DNA of 52,929 bases, taken from contig NZ_JAHIAB010000020.1 of the NCBI RefSeq assembly GCF_018760365.1, positions 1 to 52,929 on the forward strand. Direction: 5' to 3'. Shown here in pieces: positions 1 through 8,867 of the stretch. Within the stretch, counting starts at the first letter, position 1. Every line of letters begins with the position of its first letter. The stretch comes from Pseudooceanicola endophyticus. GTDB taxonomy: Bacteria; Pseudomonadota; Alphaproteobacteria; Rhodobacterales; Rhodobacteraceae. The notes beneath the pieces are model-generated. The model did no database searches. It saw nothing but the letters and a program-made list of their open reading frames with translations, and was not told the origin of the DNA. Position numbers and translations under genes: made by a program.

Positions 1-33
1 GGCCAGATCCAGGCCGACTGTTGTAACCTTCAT
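1..33 (-). CDS. IS110-family transposase, N-terminal fragment at window edge
   Basis: On the minus strand an ATG at 33 opens MKVTTVGLDLA and runs off the window edge. This is the usual opening of IS110/IS1111-type DEDD transposases, where the first Asp of the RuvC-like site sits in the GLDLA strand. An AGAGGAG Shine-Dalgarno lies about 10 bases upstream. Only eleven codons are present, so whether the gene is intact cannot be said. It differs from the IS110 remnant at 20437-21345. Confidence 0.6.
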   Translation of the reverse strand, partial: MKVTTVGLDLA

Positions 34-321
34 GCGGATGGCTCCTCTCGCAGCAGACAATGACATCTGCACTATGGCGCATTGCGACGCCGATGGAGCA
101 GGAGCCATCCACTCCATCAGGTATGGGGAAGCTGCGCTGCGGCAACGCTGATCCTGGCCAAGGTCGGCTTCGGGCCGACCGCGACGGTCTTCGGCGCCGA
201 GCAAATCGAGCCGTCCGCCCCGCCGCCGCGAGGCTGGCCCGGCCTAAGGACGATCTTTCCATCGGTTTCAGATCATGTGAGATTGAATGTGCCCCAACGC
301 TACCCATCGGCGAAAATCATA

Positions 322-924
322 GTGATCCTCTTCTATACACAAAACTCACCTTTTGCCCGGACTGCGCGCATCGCGCTTCGCGAGTGGGGCCAACTTACAG
401 GAACCGAGGAGAGGCTTGCTGCGAACCGGGAAGTCGACAACCCAGTCTTGCTGTTCAGTCCTGTTGGGCGAGTACCAACCATTGTCGATGGCGGGCTTGT
501 AATCACTGAAGCACGAGCGGTCTTCGCATATATCAAAGCGCGAGCCCAAGGCAGCAGAGAAGCTCCCCCTGAGGTCGACAGCTGGGCAGCCGTAGCTGCG
601 GAGGGACAAATAGTTGGGTTCTTGGAAGGGATAGCTACCTGGGTGAGAGAGAATCGCAGAGCGCCACAAGAACGCTCGAGTTTCCTTGCAGCTGTTGAGC
701 ATGATCGGATGACGCGATGCCTCGTCCACTTAGATGAGCTGGCTGCTGAGCGACGACTGCCTAATGTTCGGGAGTTTGGCGGGGCAGCCTTGGCTTCTGC
801 TCTTCAATTGATGTCGATGCATAACCTTTGTGTTGGATGGGAGGCCTCGCATCGCAATCTTTCAGAATGGCTCAACCCACAGCTTATGCGCCCCTCCATG
901 CTTTCCACCCAACCCGTAATCTGA
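322..924 (+). CDS. Glutathione S-transferase-like protein
   Basis: The product resembles a cytosolic GST. A thioredoxin-fold N-terminus begins ILFYTQNSPFARTARIALREW. About 50 residues later come PVGRVPTIVDGGLVITEARAVFAYI, the cis-Pro and Glu/Ala glutathione-binding segment of GSTs. An all-helical C-terminal half follows. From the GTG at 322 the protein is about 200 residues, the normal GST length. The frame is open back to 82, but that extension looks like unrelated low-complexity sequence, and GTG codons at 277 and 289 are alternative starts. No strong ribosome-binding site decides among them. No partner gene is adjacent: an IS110 end lies upstream and a gene-poor stretch downstream, so it may be a displaced or recombined gene. 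The substrate is unknown. Confidence 0.6.
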   Translation: MILFYTQNSPFARTARIALREWGQLTGTEERLAANREVDNPVLLFSPVGRVPTIVDGGLVITEARAVFAYIKARAQGSREAPPEVDSWAAVAAEGQIVGFLEGIATWVRENRRAPQERSSFLAAVEHDRMTRCLVHLDELAAERRLPNVREFGGAALASALQLMSMHNLCVGWEASHRNLSEWLNPQLMRPSMLSTQPVI

Positions 925-1350
925 AAGGATGGGTGCCTGCTTTGTCCCGCGGGGCTGACCCTAGCGTGCCAGACCTTGCTGCAAGATGCCACGGATGGCC
1001 GGTTTGGGGAGGCTGCGCCGCAGCAAAGTCGAACCTGCGAAGGTCGGGATTGGGCCGCAAATGCCTATCGCGGGACAGTGGGGTTCGGGACGAGGAATGT
1101 CCACTGTCTTCGATATTCAGGCAAACGGAAACATAATCAACCTTATAAATTTTATCTTGGGCCGGGTTGCCGATACCCATTCAACGGCACCAGGCGCAAC
1201 TGAACCGGAGGGACGAAAGCGCTAAGTGCCGGCTCGTGGCGCGGCTGCCCCGTCTCCTTTTGGCCGGCACGTGAGGCGCTATGAAATGGGCCGTCACCCG
1301 CAGGTCACCAATACTTCCCAACGGCCTCCGATCGTCTGTTTCCGAGACAT
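925..1350. other. Gene-poor stretch with a diverged repeat
   Basis: No convincing gene is seen on either strand. The segment near 1003-1060 (GGGGAGGCTGCGCCGCAGCAA and onward) resembles 125-180 (GGGGAAGCTGCGCTGCGGCAA and onward). The two share spaced matches through AAGGTCGG and GGGCCG, so both sides of the GST-like gene carry a related sequence of about 60 bp. This could be an old duplicated IS or promoter fragment. Confidence 0.35.
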
Positions 1351-2262
1351 CTAGCCCTGAAAGATTTCCGCTGCGAGCGCCTTGGAATTTCGCCGGATCT
1401 CGAGCGCCACCTCCTCGACCACCGGCGAGCGTGTGCCCCAGCTGGGAAAAAGGAAGGCATAACGCAAAAGGCCCTGAGGGGCGAATGGACGCAGAACAAT
1501 GTCCTCGACACCGCTCGAGAGCGCCACGAAGGGATCGGTCAGGCAACAGCCGATGTTCAGGCCGGCCATCTGGCAGGCGATCACACCATTACGGGCCTCG
1601 ACACGCACATCAAGGCGCTTGCCCGTCTGCTGGCAGAGCATTTCCAGGTGCTGGCCCAGCAGCGAACGGGCATGGGTTGCGACGATGGGATGGGCCGCGA
1701 ATTCCTCGAAAGTGACCACTTTTCGGGCAGCCAGCGGGTGATCGGGATGCATGGCGACCATCATAGGCAGTTCCAGGAACGGTTCGACCTCGAAGGCCCC
1801 TTCCCGGATCGGCAGCGGCGCGACACCCAGATCGAAGGTTTCCTGAGTCACCCAGATGTCGATATCCAACCGTACCCGGGCGTCGATCTGCGCTGTCATC
1901 CGGGGGTGGCGTTCCATCACCGTGGCCAGCGCCTGGTTGATTACCGCGTTGGAAATGAACGGGGCAACCAGCAGGCGAAGATGTTCCTTACGACCGCGCC
2001 GGATCTGGTCCGCGCGCCGTTCGACCACGTCCTGCGCCTGCATAACCCTTTCAACTTCATAGTATAATTCCTTCCCTTCGCGGGTGAGGTGTAACCGTCG
2101 ACCGCGCTTTACGAGCACGGCGAAGCCAACCTGCTGCTCCAGTGCCGAAAGAAGCCGGCTCACCTGAGGGGGGGTGCGCAGCAGCCGGTCCGCCGCGCCG
2201 CTGATCGAGCCCGTCTCGACGAAGGCCCGCAGCGCCTCGAGGGATTTCTGGTTCAGGTGCAA
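1351..2262 (-). CDS. LysR-family transcriptional regulator
   Basis: An N-terminal winged helix-turn-helix (LEALRAFVETGSISGAADRLLRTPPQVSRLLSALEQQVG) is followed by the LysR dimerisation helix and a two-lobed effector domain. The TTG at 2262 is preferred: AAAGGA lies six bases upstream and it gives 303 residues, the family norm. An ATG at 2340 in the same frame would add 26 atypical residues and would sit inside the likely operator. The gene is transcribed away from the CocE-type hydrolase at 2392, so it probably controls the hydrolase/ABC operon and itself from the shared 130-bp intergenic region. The inducer cannot be inferred. Confidence 0.88.
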   Translation of the reverse strand: MHLNQKSLEALRAFVETGSISGAADRLLRTPPQVSRLLSALEQQVGFAVLVKRGRRLHLTREGKELYYEVERVMQAQDVVERRADQIRRGRKEHLRLLVAPFISNAVINQALATVMERHPRMTAQIDARVRLDIDIWVTQETFDLGVAPLPIREGAFEVEPFLELPMMVAMHPDHPLAARKVVTFEEFAAHPIVATHARSLLGQHLEMLCQQTGKRLDVRVEARNGVIACQMAGLNIGCCLTDPFVALSSGVEDIVLRPFAPQGLLRYAFLFPSWGTRSPVVEEVALEIRRNSKALAAEIFQG

Positions 2263-2301
2263 GGATGGTCCTTTCGCGATGCAGCCGTTCAATGGTTGCT
2301 C

Positions 2302-2340
2302 TTTACGCAAATGTTTTTTGAAATTATTCAATTTACGCAA
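2302..2340. promoter_or_regulatory. Probable LysR operator: direct repeat plus palindrome
   Basis: TTTACGCAA occurs at 2302-2310 and again at 2332-2340, exactly 30 bp or about three helical turns apart. Between them TTGAA-ATTA-TTCAA (2318-2331) is a perfect dyad with the T-N-A look of LysR boxes. The segment is AT-rich in an otherwise GC-rich region and lies between the divergent LysR and hydrolase genes. Confidence 0.5.
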
Positions 2341-2391
2341 GTCAAAATTTTGGCCTGTGTGGCGGAAACAGACCCAGACGGACTACAGCCC

Positions 2392-4194
2392 ATGACTTCG
2401 CACAGCGACTTCCACCGCCGCATCGCCGCCTACGAGGCGGACCGGCCCGTGCCCTACAGCCCGCCCGCCACCCCTTCGTCGCACTACGTGCTCATGGCCG
2501 ACGGCTGCCGGATCGCCATCGATGTCTACCTGCCGCAGGGCGCCACCCTGGGGACGCGCTTTCCGACGCTGCTGCTGTTCACGCCCTATTTCCGCCGTTT
2601 CCGCCTGGCTGACGGCTCGGACGCGATGCCCAACCCCAACACCGGCAAGTTTAGCAGCTACTTCGTGCCGCGCGGCTACGCGGTGGTGGTGATCGACGTG
2701 CGCGGCACCGGCGCCAGCTTTGGCACCCGCGATGGCTTCCGCTCTCCGACCGAGCGCCGCGACAGTGCCGAGATCGCCGACTGGGTGATCGCCCAAAGCT
2801 GGTCGAACGGCGTGCTGGGGGCCACCGGGATCTCGTATCTGGGAGCGGCCTCGGATTTCCTTGCCTCGACTGGGCATCCGGCGGTGCGCGCCATTGCGCC
2901 GCTGTTCTCGGTCTGGGACACCTATGCGGACAACTATTTCCCTGGCGGCATGCAGTGCAGCTCTCTGACGCAGATCTACGACACGCTGATGAAAGGGCTG
3001 GACCTGGACCGGCGCGCGCATTTGAAGGACTACAAGTACTACGCCCATCCCGACTATCAGGGCCCGCAGCCGGTTGACGAGGATCCCGAGGGCACGCTGG
3101 TGGCCCAGGCCGTGGCCGAGCATCAGGCTAACTTCCGCCAGACCGACTTCATGGCCGATTTCGCCTATCGGGAAGAGGGCCTGCCGTATGATCCCGACTA
3201 TACCAGCGCCTCGATCAGCCCCTATGCCTATGCCGAAGGCATCCCCGAAGACGTGGCGATCCTGTCGGTCTCGGGCTGGATGGACGGCGCGGGCTATGCC
3301 AACGGCGCCATCGCGCGCTTCCTGACGCTGGACCGCAACCCCCGCCACCTGGTGCTGGGCCCCTGGGACCACGGTGCCCGCATCGACGTCTCGCCTTGGC
3401 GCAAGGACGAGACGCCCGATTTCCCGGTGCTGGGATGCGTGCTGCGCTTCTTCGATACCTACCTAATGGACCACCCCACCGGCCTGCGGGACGAACCTCC
3501 GGTCAGCTACTTCCTGATGCACGAGCAGGCCTGGGCCGAGGCCACCAGCTGGCCTCCCGTGCCGGCCGCCACAACCTTGCACCCTACCGAAACCGGCACG
3601 CTAATCCCGCAGAGCGCTAGCGGCGAGGCGCGGTACCAATGCACGCCGGACACCCGCACCGGCCTGGAAACCCGATACGAGCGCATCGCCGGGATGGATT
3701 CGCGCAACTATTACTGCGACTGGCAGGGCCGCGCCGGGGCCATGCTGAATTTCGACAGCGCCCCGCTGCCGCAGGCCATGCGGCTGGCAGGTCATGCGCT
3801 TTTGGACATGACGCTGCGCTTCGATGCCCCCGACGCCGGTCTTTTCGTTTACCTGACCGAGGTCGAGACCGACGGAACCGAGCGCTACATCACCGAAGGC
3901 GTGCTGCGTGCCCTCTTCCGCGCCGAGGCCCCCGCGCCCGAACATACCCGCATCAGCTGGCCCTACCGGACCTTCCACCGCGCCGATGCCCGGCCCCTGC
4001 CGCAGGGCGAACCGCAGCGGATCCGCATCCCGCTGCTGCCCACCGGCTGGACGCTGTCGGCGGGCAGCCGTCTGCGGCTGTCGATCGCCGGGGCCGATGC
4101 CGACCATTTCCGCAAGGTCCCTCATGGCCGGATGCCCGAGCTGCGCATCGACCTGGCGGAGACCTCTCTCGAACTGCCGATGGTCCCGGCATGA
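2392..4194 (+). CDS. CocE/NonD-family (peptidase S15-like) hydrolase
   Basis: A 600-residue alpha/beta hydrolase of the cocaine-esterase/X-Pro dipeptidyl-peptidase S15 type. The nucleophile elbow GISYLG places Ser148, SGWMDG supplies Asp298, and GPWDHGA supplies His327, all in the expected order and spacing. The C-terminal third is the jelly-roll X-Pro dipeptidase domain, ending near LRIDLAETSLELP. Family members hydrolyse acyl esters or amides. No signal peptide is visible, so it is probably cytoplasmic. The ATG at 2392 is chosen because the upstream in-frame codons run through the regulatory region. Its stop overlaps the next start by ATGA, so it heads a coupled operon with a GAF-like protein and an ABC importer. 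It may process the imported substrate. Confidence 0.85.
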   Translation: MTSHSDFHRRIAAYEADRPVPYSPPATPSSHYVLMADGCRIAIDVYLPQGATLGTRFPTLLLFTPYFRRFRLADGSDAMPNPNTGKFSSYFVPRGYAVVVIDVRGTGASFGTRDGFRSPTERRDSAEIADWVIAQSWSNGVLGATGISYLGAASDFLASTGHPAVRAIAPLFSVWDTYADNYFPGGMQCSSLTQIYDTLMKGLDLDRRAHLKDYKYYAHPDYQGPQPVDEDPEGTLVAQAVAEHQANFRQTDFMADFAYREEGLPYDPDYTSASISPYAYAEGIPEDVAILSVSGWMDGAGYANGAIARFLTLDRNPRHLVLGPWDHGARIDVSPWRKDETPDFPVLGCVLRFFDTYLMDHPTGLRDEPPVSYFLMHEQAWAEATSWPPVPAATTLHPTETGTLIPQSASGEARYQCTPDTRTGLETRYERIAGMDSRNYYCDWQGRAGAMLNFDSAPLPQAMRLAGHALLDMTLRFDAPDAGLFVYLTEVETDGTERYITEGVLRALFRAEAPAPEHTRISWPYRTFHRADARPLPQGEPQRIRIPLLPTGWTLSAGSRLRLSIAGADADHFRKVPHGRMPELRIDLAETSLELPMVPA

Positions 4195-4643
4195 GCGCGC
4201 CGCGCGACTGCTCGGCGTTGCTGGCCGCGCTCTCGGCCCTGGCCGAACTGCGCGCGGCCACGGTGCTGCGCTACCGCGACGGCGGGGCCGAACGCATCTG
4301 GTCGACTCATCCGGCGGTCTTTGCCGCCGAAGGGTTCAAGCGTTTCGACGAGGCGCCGACCATGCGGCGGGTGCGCGATGGCGGCCGCCCGGTGCTGACC
4401 GAGGGCAGGGCGGCGCTGCAGGCGGGCTTTGCCGACTGGCAGGCGATCCTTGAGCGGGGTGCCGACGCGATCCTGAACCTGCCAGTCCGCGATCCTGCGG
4501 GCCGCTGCCTGGGCCAGGTCAACCTGATGGGGCGTTACGGTGGCTTTCCGGCCGACGTGATCGCCCGGCTTCAGTCTACTGCCGATGCCCATGCCGACTG
4601 CTTCTTGCCACCCGAACCACAGGAGACCCCGCCATGCGCCTGA
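4191..4643 (+). CDS. GAF-domain-like small protein
   Basis: A 150-residue protein reading as one GAF-like sensory or binding domain. An N-terminal helix (LLAALSALAELRAATVLRYRDGG) is followed by strands, the segment DAILNLPVRDPAGRCLGQVNLMG and a closing helix. No output domain is attached. The start overlaps the hydrolase stop by four bases, and the end overlaps the permease start at 4634 by ten, so it is a fixed member of this operon. Single GAF proteins like this occur in polyamine/opine-type ABC operons; a ligand-binding role is inference. Other small alpha/beta folds cannot be excluded. Confidence 0.6.
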   Translation: MSAPRDCSALLAALSALAELRAATVLRYRDGGAERIWSTHPAVFAAEGFKRFDEAPTMRRVRDGGRPVLTEGRAALQAGFADWQAILERGADAILNLPVRDPAGRCLGQVNLMGRYGGFPADVIARLQSTADAHADCFLPPEPQETPPCA

Positions 4644-5434
4644 CCAGCCTGATCTACCGCGGCACCATCGTGATCGCCTATACGGTGATGCTGCTGCCCG
4701 TGCTGCTGCTGGTTGTGACCTCGTTCTTCCGCGATGCCATCATCGCCTTTCCACCCACGGGGCTGTCGCTGGAATGGTACCGCAACGCCCTGACCCGGGA
4801 TGAATTCCTGTCGGGCTTCCTGGTCAGCGTGAAGGTTGCCGCCATCGCCACCGCGATCGGCGTACCCACAGGCACCGCCGCCGCCATGGCGCTGGTGCGC
4901 AGCCGGCTGCGCTTCAAGGCCGCGATCACCACCTTCCTGCTGGGCCCGATCATCGTGCCCGGGATTGTCGCCGGCATCGCGCTTTATCTGTCCTACCTCG
5001 CGGTGCAGAACCGCCTGGACATGGATATTGTCGGCACCCTGCCAGGGCTGATCGCCGCCCATGTGCTGCTGACCATTCCCTGGACGGTGCGGGTGGTGAT
5101 CTCGGGGTTGCAGGGGCTGGACCGCAGCGTCGAGGAAGCGGCGCTGAACCTCGGGGCGCGCCCCCGTGCGGTCTTCCTGCGCGTCACCCTGCCGATGATG
5201 CGCCCGGCCATCGTTGCCGCCGCGATGTTCTCGTTCATCCAGAGCTTCGAGAACCTCGAACTGACGCTGCTGCTGGTCGGCCCCGGCATGAGCACCCTGC
5301 CCATCGCGATGATGAACTACCTCGAATTCCAGGTCGACCCCACGCTGGCGGCCGTGGCCACCCTGCAGATCGCCGTCATCGCCGCGATGATGCTGATCAC
5401 CGACCGATACGTGAAACTGTCGCGCATCGTCTGA
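4634..5434 (+). CDS. ABC transporter permease, PotC-like (spermidine/putrescine type)
   Basis: An inner-membrane permease of 266 residues with about six transmembrane helices. The first is IVIAYTVMLLPVLLLVVTSF, and others lie near residues 65-85, 95-120, 135-155, 190-210 and 235-255. The EAA loop (EEAALNLGARPRAVFLRVTLP, from about residue 167) docks onto the ATPase. Length and sequence fit the PotC/YdcV branch that imports polyamines, opines or iron. The start overlaps the GAF-like gene by ten bases, and the ATPase begins 18 bases downstream. Confidence 0.88.
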   Translation: MRLTSLIYRGTIVIAYTVMLLPVLLLVVTSFFRDAIIAFPPTGLSLEWYRNALTRDEFLSGFLVSVKVAAIATAIGVPTGTAAAMALVRSRLRFKAAITTFLLGPIIVPGIVAGIALYLSYLAVQNRLDMDIVGTLPGLIAAHVLLTIPWTVRVVISGLQGLDRSVEEAALNLGARPRAVFLRVTLPMMRPAIVAAAMFSFIQSFENLELTLLLVGPGMSTLPIAMMNYLEFQVDPTLAAVATLQIAVIAAMMLITDRYVKLSRIV

Positions 5435-5452
5435 CCCACCGGAGACACCCCG

Positions 5453-6490
5453 ATGAAATCTCTTGAACTCGTCAACATCCGCAAGGAATACGGCGATGCC
5501 GTGGCGGTCGACGACATGAACATGACGATCCGCAAGGGCGAGCTGGTCTCTCTGCTGGGGCCCTCGGGCTGCGGCAAGACCACGACCCTGCGCATGGTGG
5601 CGGGCTTTGTCGCGCCAAGCGCCGGATCGGTGCTGATCGACGGCCGCGATGTCACCCACCGCCCCCCCTACGAGCGCAACACGGCACTGGTCTTCCAGTC
5701 CTACGCCCTGTTCCCGCACATGAGCGTGGCGCAGAACGTGGCCTTCGGGCTGGAAATGCGCCGGATGCCCCGCGCCGAACGCGAGGCGAAAAGCCTGGAG
5801 GCCCTGCGCCGGGTGCGCCTTGACCACCTGGCCGAGCGCTATCCGCGCCAGCTGTCTGGCGGTCAGCAGCAGCGCGTGGCCCTGGCGCGCGGGCTAGTGT
5901 TGAACCCCGATGTCTTCCTGCTGGACGAACCGCTGTCGAACCTGGATGCCAAGCTGCGCGCCGAGGTCCGTTCAGAGATCCGCGGCCTGCAGCAGGCGCT
6001 GGAACTGACGACGCTGATGGTCACCCATGACCAGGAAGAGGCGCTGACCATGTCCGACGGGCTGGTGCTGATGGCAGGGGGCCGGGTGCGCCAGTCCGGC
6101 AGTGCCCAGGACCTTTATGAGCGTCCCGCCGATGCCTTCGTGGCGGATTTCGTCGGCCGCTCGAACGTGCTGGAAGGCCGGGTCGAGGGCGGCAGCTTCC
6201 GCATGAAGGACGGCACCGCCCTGCCCGGCACCGCCGTGCCCACCGCCCGCTACTACACCCTGCGCCCCGAGAAGATCGCCCTGACATCGCCCGACCAGGG
6301 CGTGCCCGGCACCCTTCGGGAGGTGCTCTACCTCGGGGCGCAGACCGAATACACCGTGCTGCTGGGCACGACCCCGGTGACGGTGATCCGGGCCACCCCC
6401 GGCCCCGACGACACCCTGGCGCGGTTGCGGCCAGGCGACCCGGTGGGCCTACGCTGGAACAGCGCCGATGCCCGCCTTCTGGACAGCTAG
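5453..6490 (+). CDS. ABC transporter ATP-binding protein, PotA-like
   Basis: A 345-residue ATPase with Walker A GPSGCGKTT (residues 36-44), signature LSGGQQQR (from 134), Walker B VFLLDEP with Asp158-Glu159, and the switch His in THDQEEA. The C-terminal 100 residues form a TOBE regulatory domain (TLRPEKIAL onward), as in PotA, UgpC and FbpC. It energises the two permeases on either side. A GGAGACACC ribosome-binding region precedes the ATG. No unusual residue is seen. Confidence 0.92.
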   Translation: MKSLELVNIRKEYGDAVAVDDMNMTIRKGELVSLLGPSGCGKTTTLRMVAGFVAPSAGSVLIDGRDVTHRPPYERNTALVFQSYALFPHMSVAQNVAFGLEMRRMPRAEREAKSLEALRRVRLDHLAERYPRQLSGGQQQRVALARGLVLNPDVFLLDEPLSNLDAKLRAEVRSEIRGLQQALELTTLMVTHDQEEALTMSDGLVLMAGGRVRQSGSAQDLYERPADAFVADFVGRSNVLEGRVEGGSFRMKDGTALPGTAVPTARYYTLRPEKIALTSPDQGVPGTLREVLYLGAQTEYTVLLGTTPVTVIRATPGPDDTLARLRPGDPVGLRWNSADARLLDS

Positions 6491-6524
6491 TCCCAATCAC
6501 AAGACCATCCCGACAGGAGTTCCC

Positions 6525-7562
6525 ATGACCAAACTTTCCCGCCGCCAGTTCCTGGCCACGACCTCTGCCGCCGGGGCTTCGGCCCTTCTGGCCAGTCCCG
6601 CCCTTGCCCAGTCCAAGGAGCTGGTCGTCGGCACCTGGGGCGGCACCTTCGGTGACCTGCTGAAGGCCAATGTCGACGAGGCACTTCTTGTGCCGCAGGG
6701 CTATGACGTGCTGCAGGAGATCTCGGGGCCGGTCCCGCGCCGGACCAAGCTGATCACCGAACGCATGCAGCGCCGCGGCAGCATGGATGCCGCCCTGCTG
6801 GCCGATTTCGACATGCATGCCGCCGCCCGCGTCGGCGCGCTGGAAACGCTTGATGCCGGCAATGTGCCCAATTACGACACCATCCTGCCCTTCCTGAAGA
6901 AAAAGACCTCAGTGCCGCTGATCTATTCGGCCCATGTCATCGTCTACCGCAAGGATCTGGTGAAAACGCCGCCGACCTCGGTCCAGGCGCTGTGGGATCC
7001 CGCCTACAAGGGCAAGATCGGGCTGAGCGATTTCCTCTATACTTCGAACATGGCCTATGCCGCCGTGGCCAATGGCGGCACCGTCGATAATTATGCCAAT
7101 GCCGAGAAGGGCGTCGAGGGCTGGAAGGCGCTGGAGGCCAAGCTGCTGCCCTCAACCGAGGCGGTCGGGCAGGCGCTGGCATCGGGCGACATCTGGCTGA
7201 CCATCATTTCCGCCGCGCGCGGCTACAGCTGGCAGAAAAGCGGCATCGACCTTGCCTGGTGCGTCCCTGAAGAAGGCGCCTTCCCTGCCGTTTACGAGGC
7301 CGGTGTGCCGAAGAATGCGCGCCACCCCGAAGCGGGTCTTGCCTACATGAACGCCCTGCTGACCCCCGACGCCCAGGTCGCCTTCGCCGAGAAGATGGGC
7401 TACCTGCCCACGGTCAAATCCGCCAAGATCAGCCCCGAGCTTGAAGCCAGGATCGGCTTCTCGGAAGCCGAACAGAACAGGCTCTGGACTCCGGATCTCG
7501 ACTTCATCATGGAAAACCAGGCGGGTCTTCTGGACACCTGGAACCGCATCCTCAAGGGCTGA
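6525..7562 (+). CDS. ABC transporter substrate-binding protein, PotD-like, Tat-exported
   Basis: A 345-residue periplasmic binding protein. The N-terminus MTKLSRRQFLATTSAAG is a twin-arginine signal followed by a hydrophobic stretch and SPALA at residues 24-28, giving likely cleavage before Gln29. The mature protein starts with ELVVGTWGGTFGDLLKANV, typical of family 1 (PotD/opine-type) binding proteins. AGGAG at 6515-6519 supports the ATG at 6525 over the upstream in-frame codons. It lies between ATPase and second permease, an order common in alphaproteobacterial polyamine/opine operons. The ligand is unknown. Confidence 0.88.
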   Translation: MTKLSRRQFLATTSAAGASALLASPALAQSKELVVGTWGGTFGDLLKANVDEALLVPQGYDVLQEISGPVPRRTKLITERMQRRGSMDAALLADFDMHAAARVGALETLDAGNVPNYDTILPFLKKKTSVPLIYSAHVIVYRKDLVKTPPTSVQALWDPAYKGKIGLSDFLYTSNMAYAAVANGGTVDNYANAEKGVEGWKALEAKLLPSTEAVGQALASGDIWLTIISAARGYSWQKSGIDLAWCVPEEGAFPAVYEAGVPKNARHPEAGLAYMNALLTPDAQVAFAEKMGYLPTVKSAKISPELEARIGFSEAEQNRLWTPDLDFIMENQAGLLDTWNRILKG

Positions 7563-7565
7563 GCC

Positions 7566-8396
7566 ATGGCAAAACTTGTTCTTCCGGCAGGCCTTTTGGT
7601 GCTGGCGCTTTTGGGCGTGCCGATGCTGCTGATGCTGCGATACTCATTCAACAGCTTCGATCCGCTTTACCTGATGAAGGAAGCGTTCACCTTCGGGAAC
7701 TATGCGCGCGCAGTGGTTGATCCCTATTACCAGAAGATCCTCCTGACCACGGTGGCGGTTGCGCTGGCCAGCACCCTGCTGACTACGCTGCTGGCCTATG
7801 GCCCGGCCTACTGGCTGGCCCGCATGGAAGGCCGCTGGAAGAGCAAGCTGACCATCCTGACCATGTTTCCGCTTCTGGTGGGGGGCGTGGTGCGTTCGGC
7901 CGGCTACATGGCGCTGCTCAGCTCGGACGGGCTGATCAACGCGACCCTGCGTGGTCTGGGCCTAATTACCGTGCCTTTGCAGCTTCTCTACACCCCCGGC
8001 GCCGTGGTCTTCGCGACGGTCGGGATTGTGCTGCCCTACATGATCCTGACCCTTGCCTCCGTGATCGAGAGCATTCCGCGCCAGGTCGAGGACGCCGCCG
8101 CAAATCTCGGCGCGCGCCCGGGTACGGCATTCATCCGCGTACTAATGCCGCTGTCGTTGCCGGGCGTCCTGGCCGGGTCGACCCTTGTCTTCATCCTGTG
8201 CATGAACGCCTACGCGACACCGCTGCTGCTAGGCGGGCCGCAATTTCAGATGATGGCGCCGGCAGTCTACGACCAGTTTGCCCGTGCTTCCAACTGGCCC
8301 TTTGGCGCGGCGCTGGCCTTTCTGCTGTTGGTCGTTACCGTGGCTCTAACCACTTTGGGTAGTTCGGTCATTGCGCGGCGGTACAAGGCAGGTTGA
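7566..8396 (+). CDS. ABC transporter permease, PotB-like
   Basis: The second permease of the importer: 276 residues, an N-terminal membrane helix (LVLPAGLLVLALLGVPMLLML) and five more hydrophobic segments. The EAA loop reads VEDAAANLGARPGTAFIRVL. PotB/YdcU members pair with PotC-type permeases, which completes a hydrolase-GAF-C-A-D-B operon. It starts three bases after the binding-protein stop and is the last gene of the operon. Confidence 0.88.
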   Translation: MAKLVLPAGLLVLALLGVPMLLMLRYSFNSFDPLYLMKEAFTFGNYARAVVDPYYQKILLTTVAVALASTLLTTLLAYGPAYWLARMEGRWKSKLTILTMFPLLVGGVVRSAGYMALLSSDGLINATLRGLGLITVPLQLLYTPGAVVFATVGIVLPYMILTLASVIESIPRQVEDAAANLGARPGTAFIRVLMPLSLPGVLAGSTLVFILCMNAYATPLLLGGPQFQMMAPAVYDQFARASNWPFGAALAFLLLVVTVALTTLGSSVIARRYKAG

Positions 8397-8640
8397 AGTT
8401 CGCCAGGATCAAACTTGCAGGTCGGGCACTGGTGCCCGGCCTGTCATCCTGAAACCACGGCTGTATCTCTTAGAGAAAGGGCTGAACTGCCAGCCCGCGA
8501 ACCTTTTACCCGACGTTATTCATCGAACCCGTGCGGGGGCCGGATCAGGTGGCTGACGCGGGCAGTTTGGTCGGTCGTCGCGGTAGCGGGACGCGTCTTG
8601 GCGCCAGTTGCGCGGCCGGTTCTCGACAATGTCTGGAGCA

Positions 8641-8669
8641 CGCCTGGGGCGACACAACCGCCCCAGGCG
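8641..8669. terminator. GC-rich hairpin between convergent units
   Basis: CGCCTGGGGCG and CGCCCCAGGCG form a perfect 11-bp stem around a 7-base loop. It lies between the end of the ABC operon and the end of the minus-strand SnoaL-like remnant. There is no T-run on either side, so it is a stem that may stop or shield transcripts rather than a proven intrinsic terminator. The rest of 8397-8687 shows no gene. Confidence 0.45.
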
Positions 8670-8687
8670 ACCGCACGATCCGGCTAA

Positions 8688-8856
8688 TCATGCGGGATCG
8701 GTGAATAAGCCGGGCTGAATGGCATAGTGGTCCTTCATCCCCGCGCCGCCGGTGAACCACAGCCCGCTGTTGAGCATTTCCATATCGTCGGTCAGGTAGC
8801 CCTCAAAAAGCGGTCACATCGCGCGCATTGAAGTGCGAGATGTAATCTTCGAACAT
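8688..8856 (-). pseudogene. SnoaL-like protein, broken (cluster copy 1)
   Basis: Reading down the minus strand from ATG 8856: MFEDYISHFNARDVTAF, then a stop caused by one extra T in a T-run. In the shifted frame it continues EGYLTDDMEMLNSGLWFTGG and AGMKDHY, then an unrelated tail to the stop at 8688. The middle matches copy 2 (DIEMLNGAVRFHGLEGMRAHY at 28220-28567). This is therefore the N-terminal third of a SnoaL-like (NTF2-fold) protein with a frameshift and a lost C-terminus. It starts 11 bases after the small-protein gene, the same order as in copy 2. Confidence 0.65.
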
Positions 8857-8867
8857 CACCCGATCTA

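Noticed and set aside
82..321. An 80-residue N-terminal extension of the GST-like protein
   Set aside because: The residues do not resemble any GST extension, and the sequence overlaps IS-adjacent and repeat-like DNA. A start at 322 gives normal length.
4571..5827. A 418-codon minus-strand open frame opposite the permease and ATPase genes
   Set aside because: It is His/Gln/Gly/Ala-rich with no domain and lies antisense to clearly conserved ABC genes, a typical shadow in high-GC DNA.
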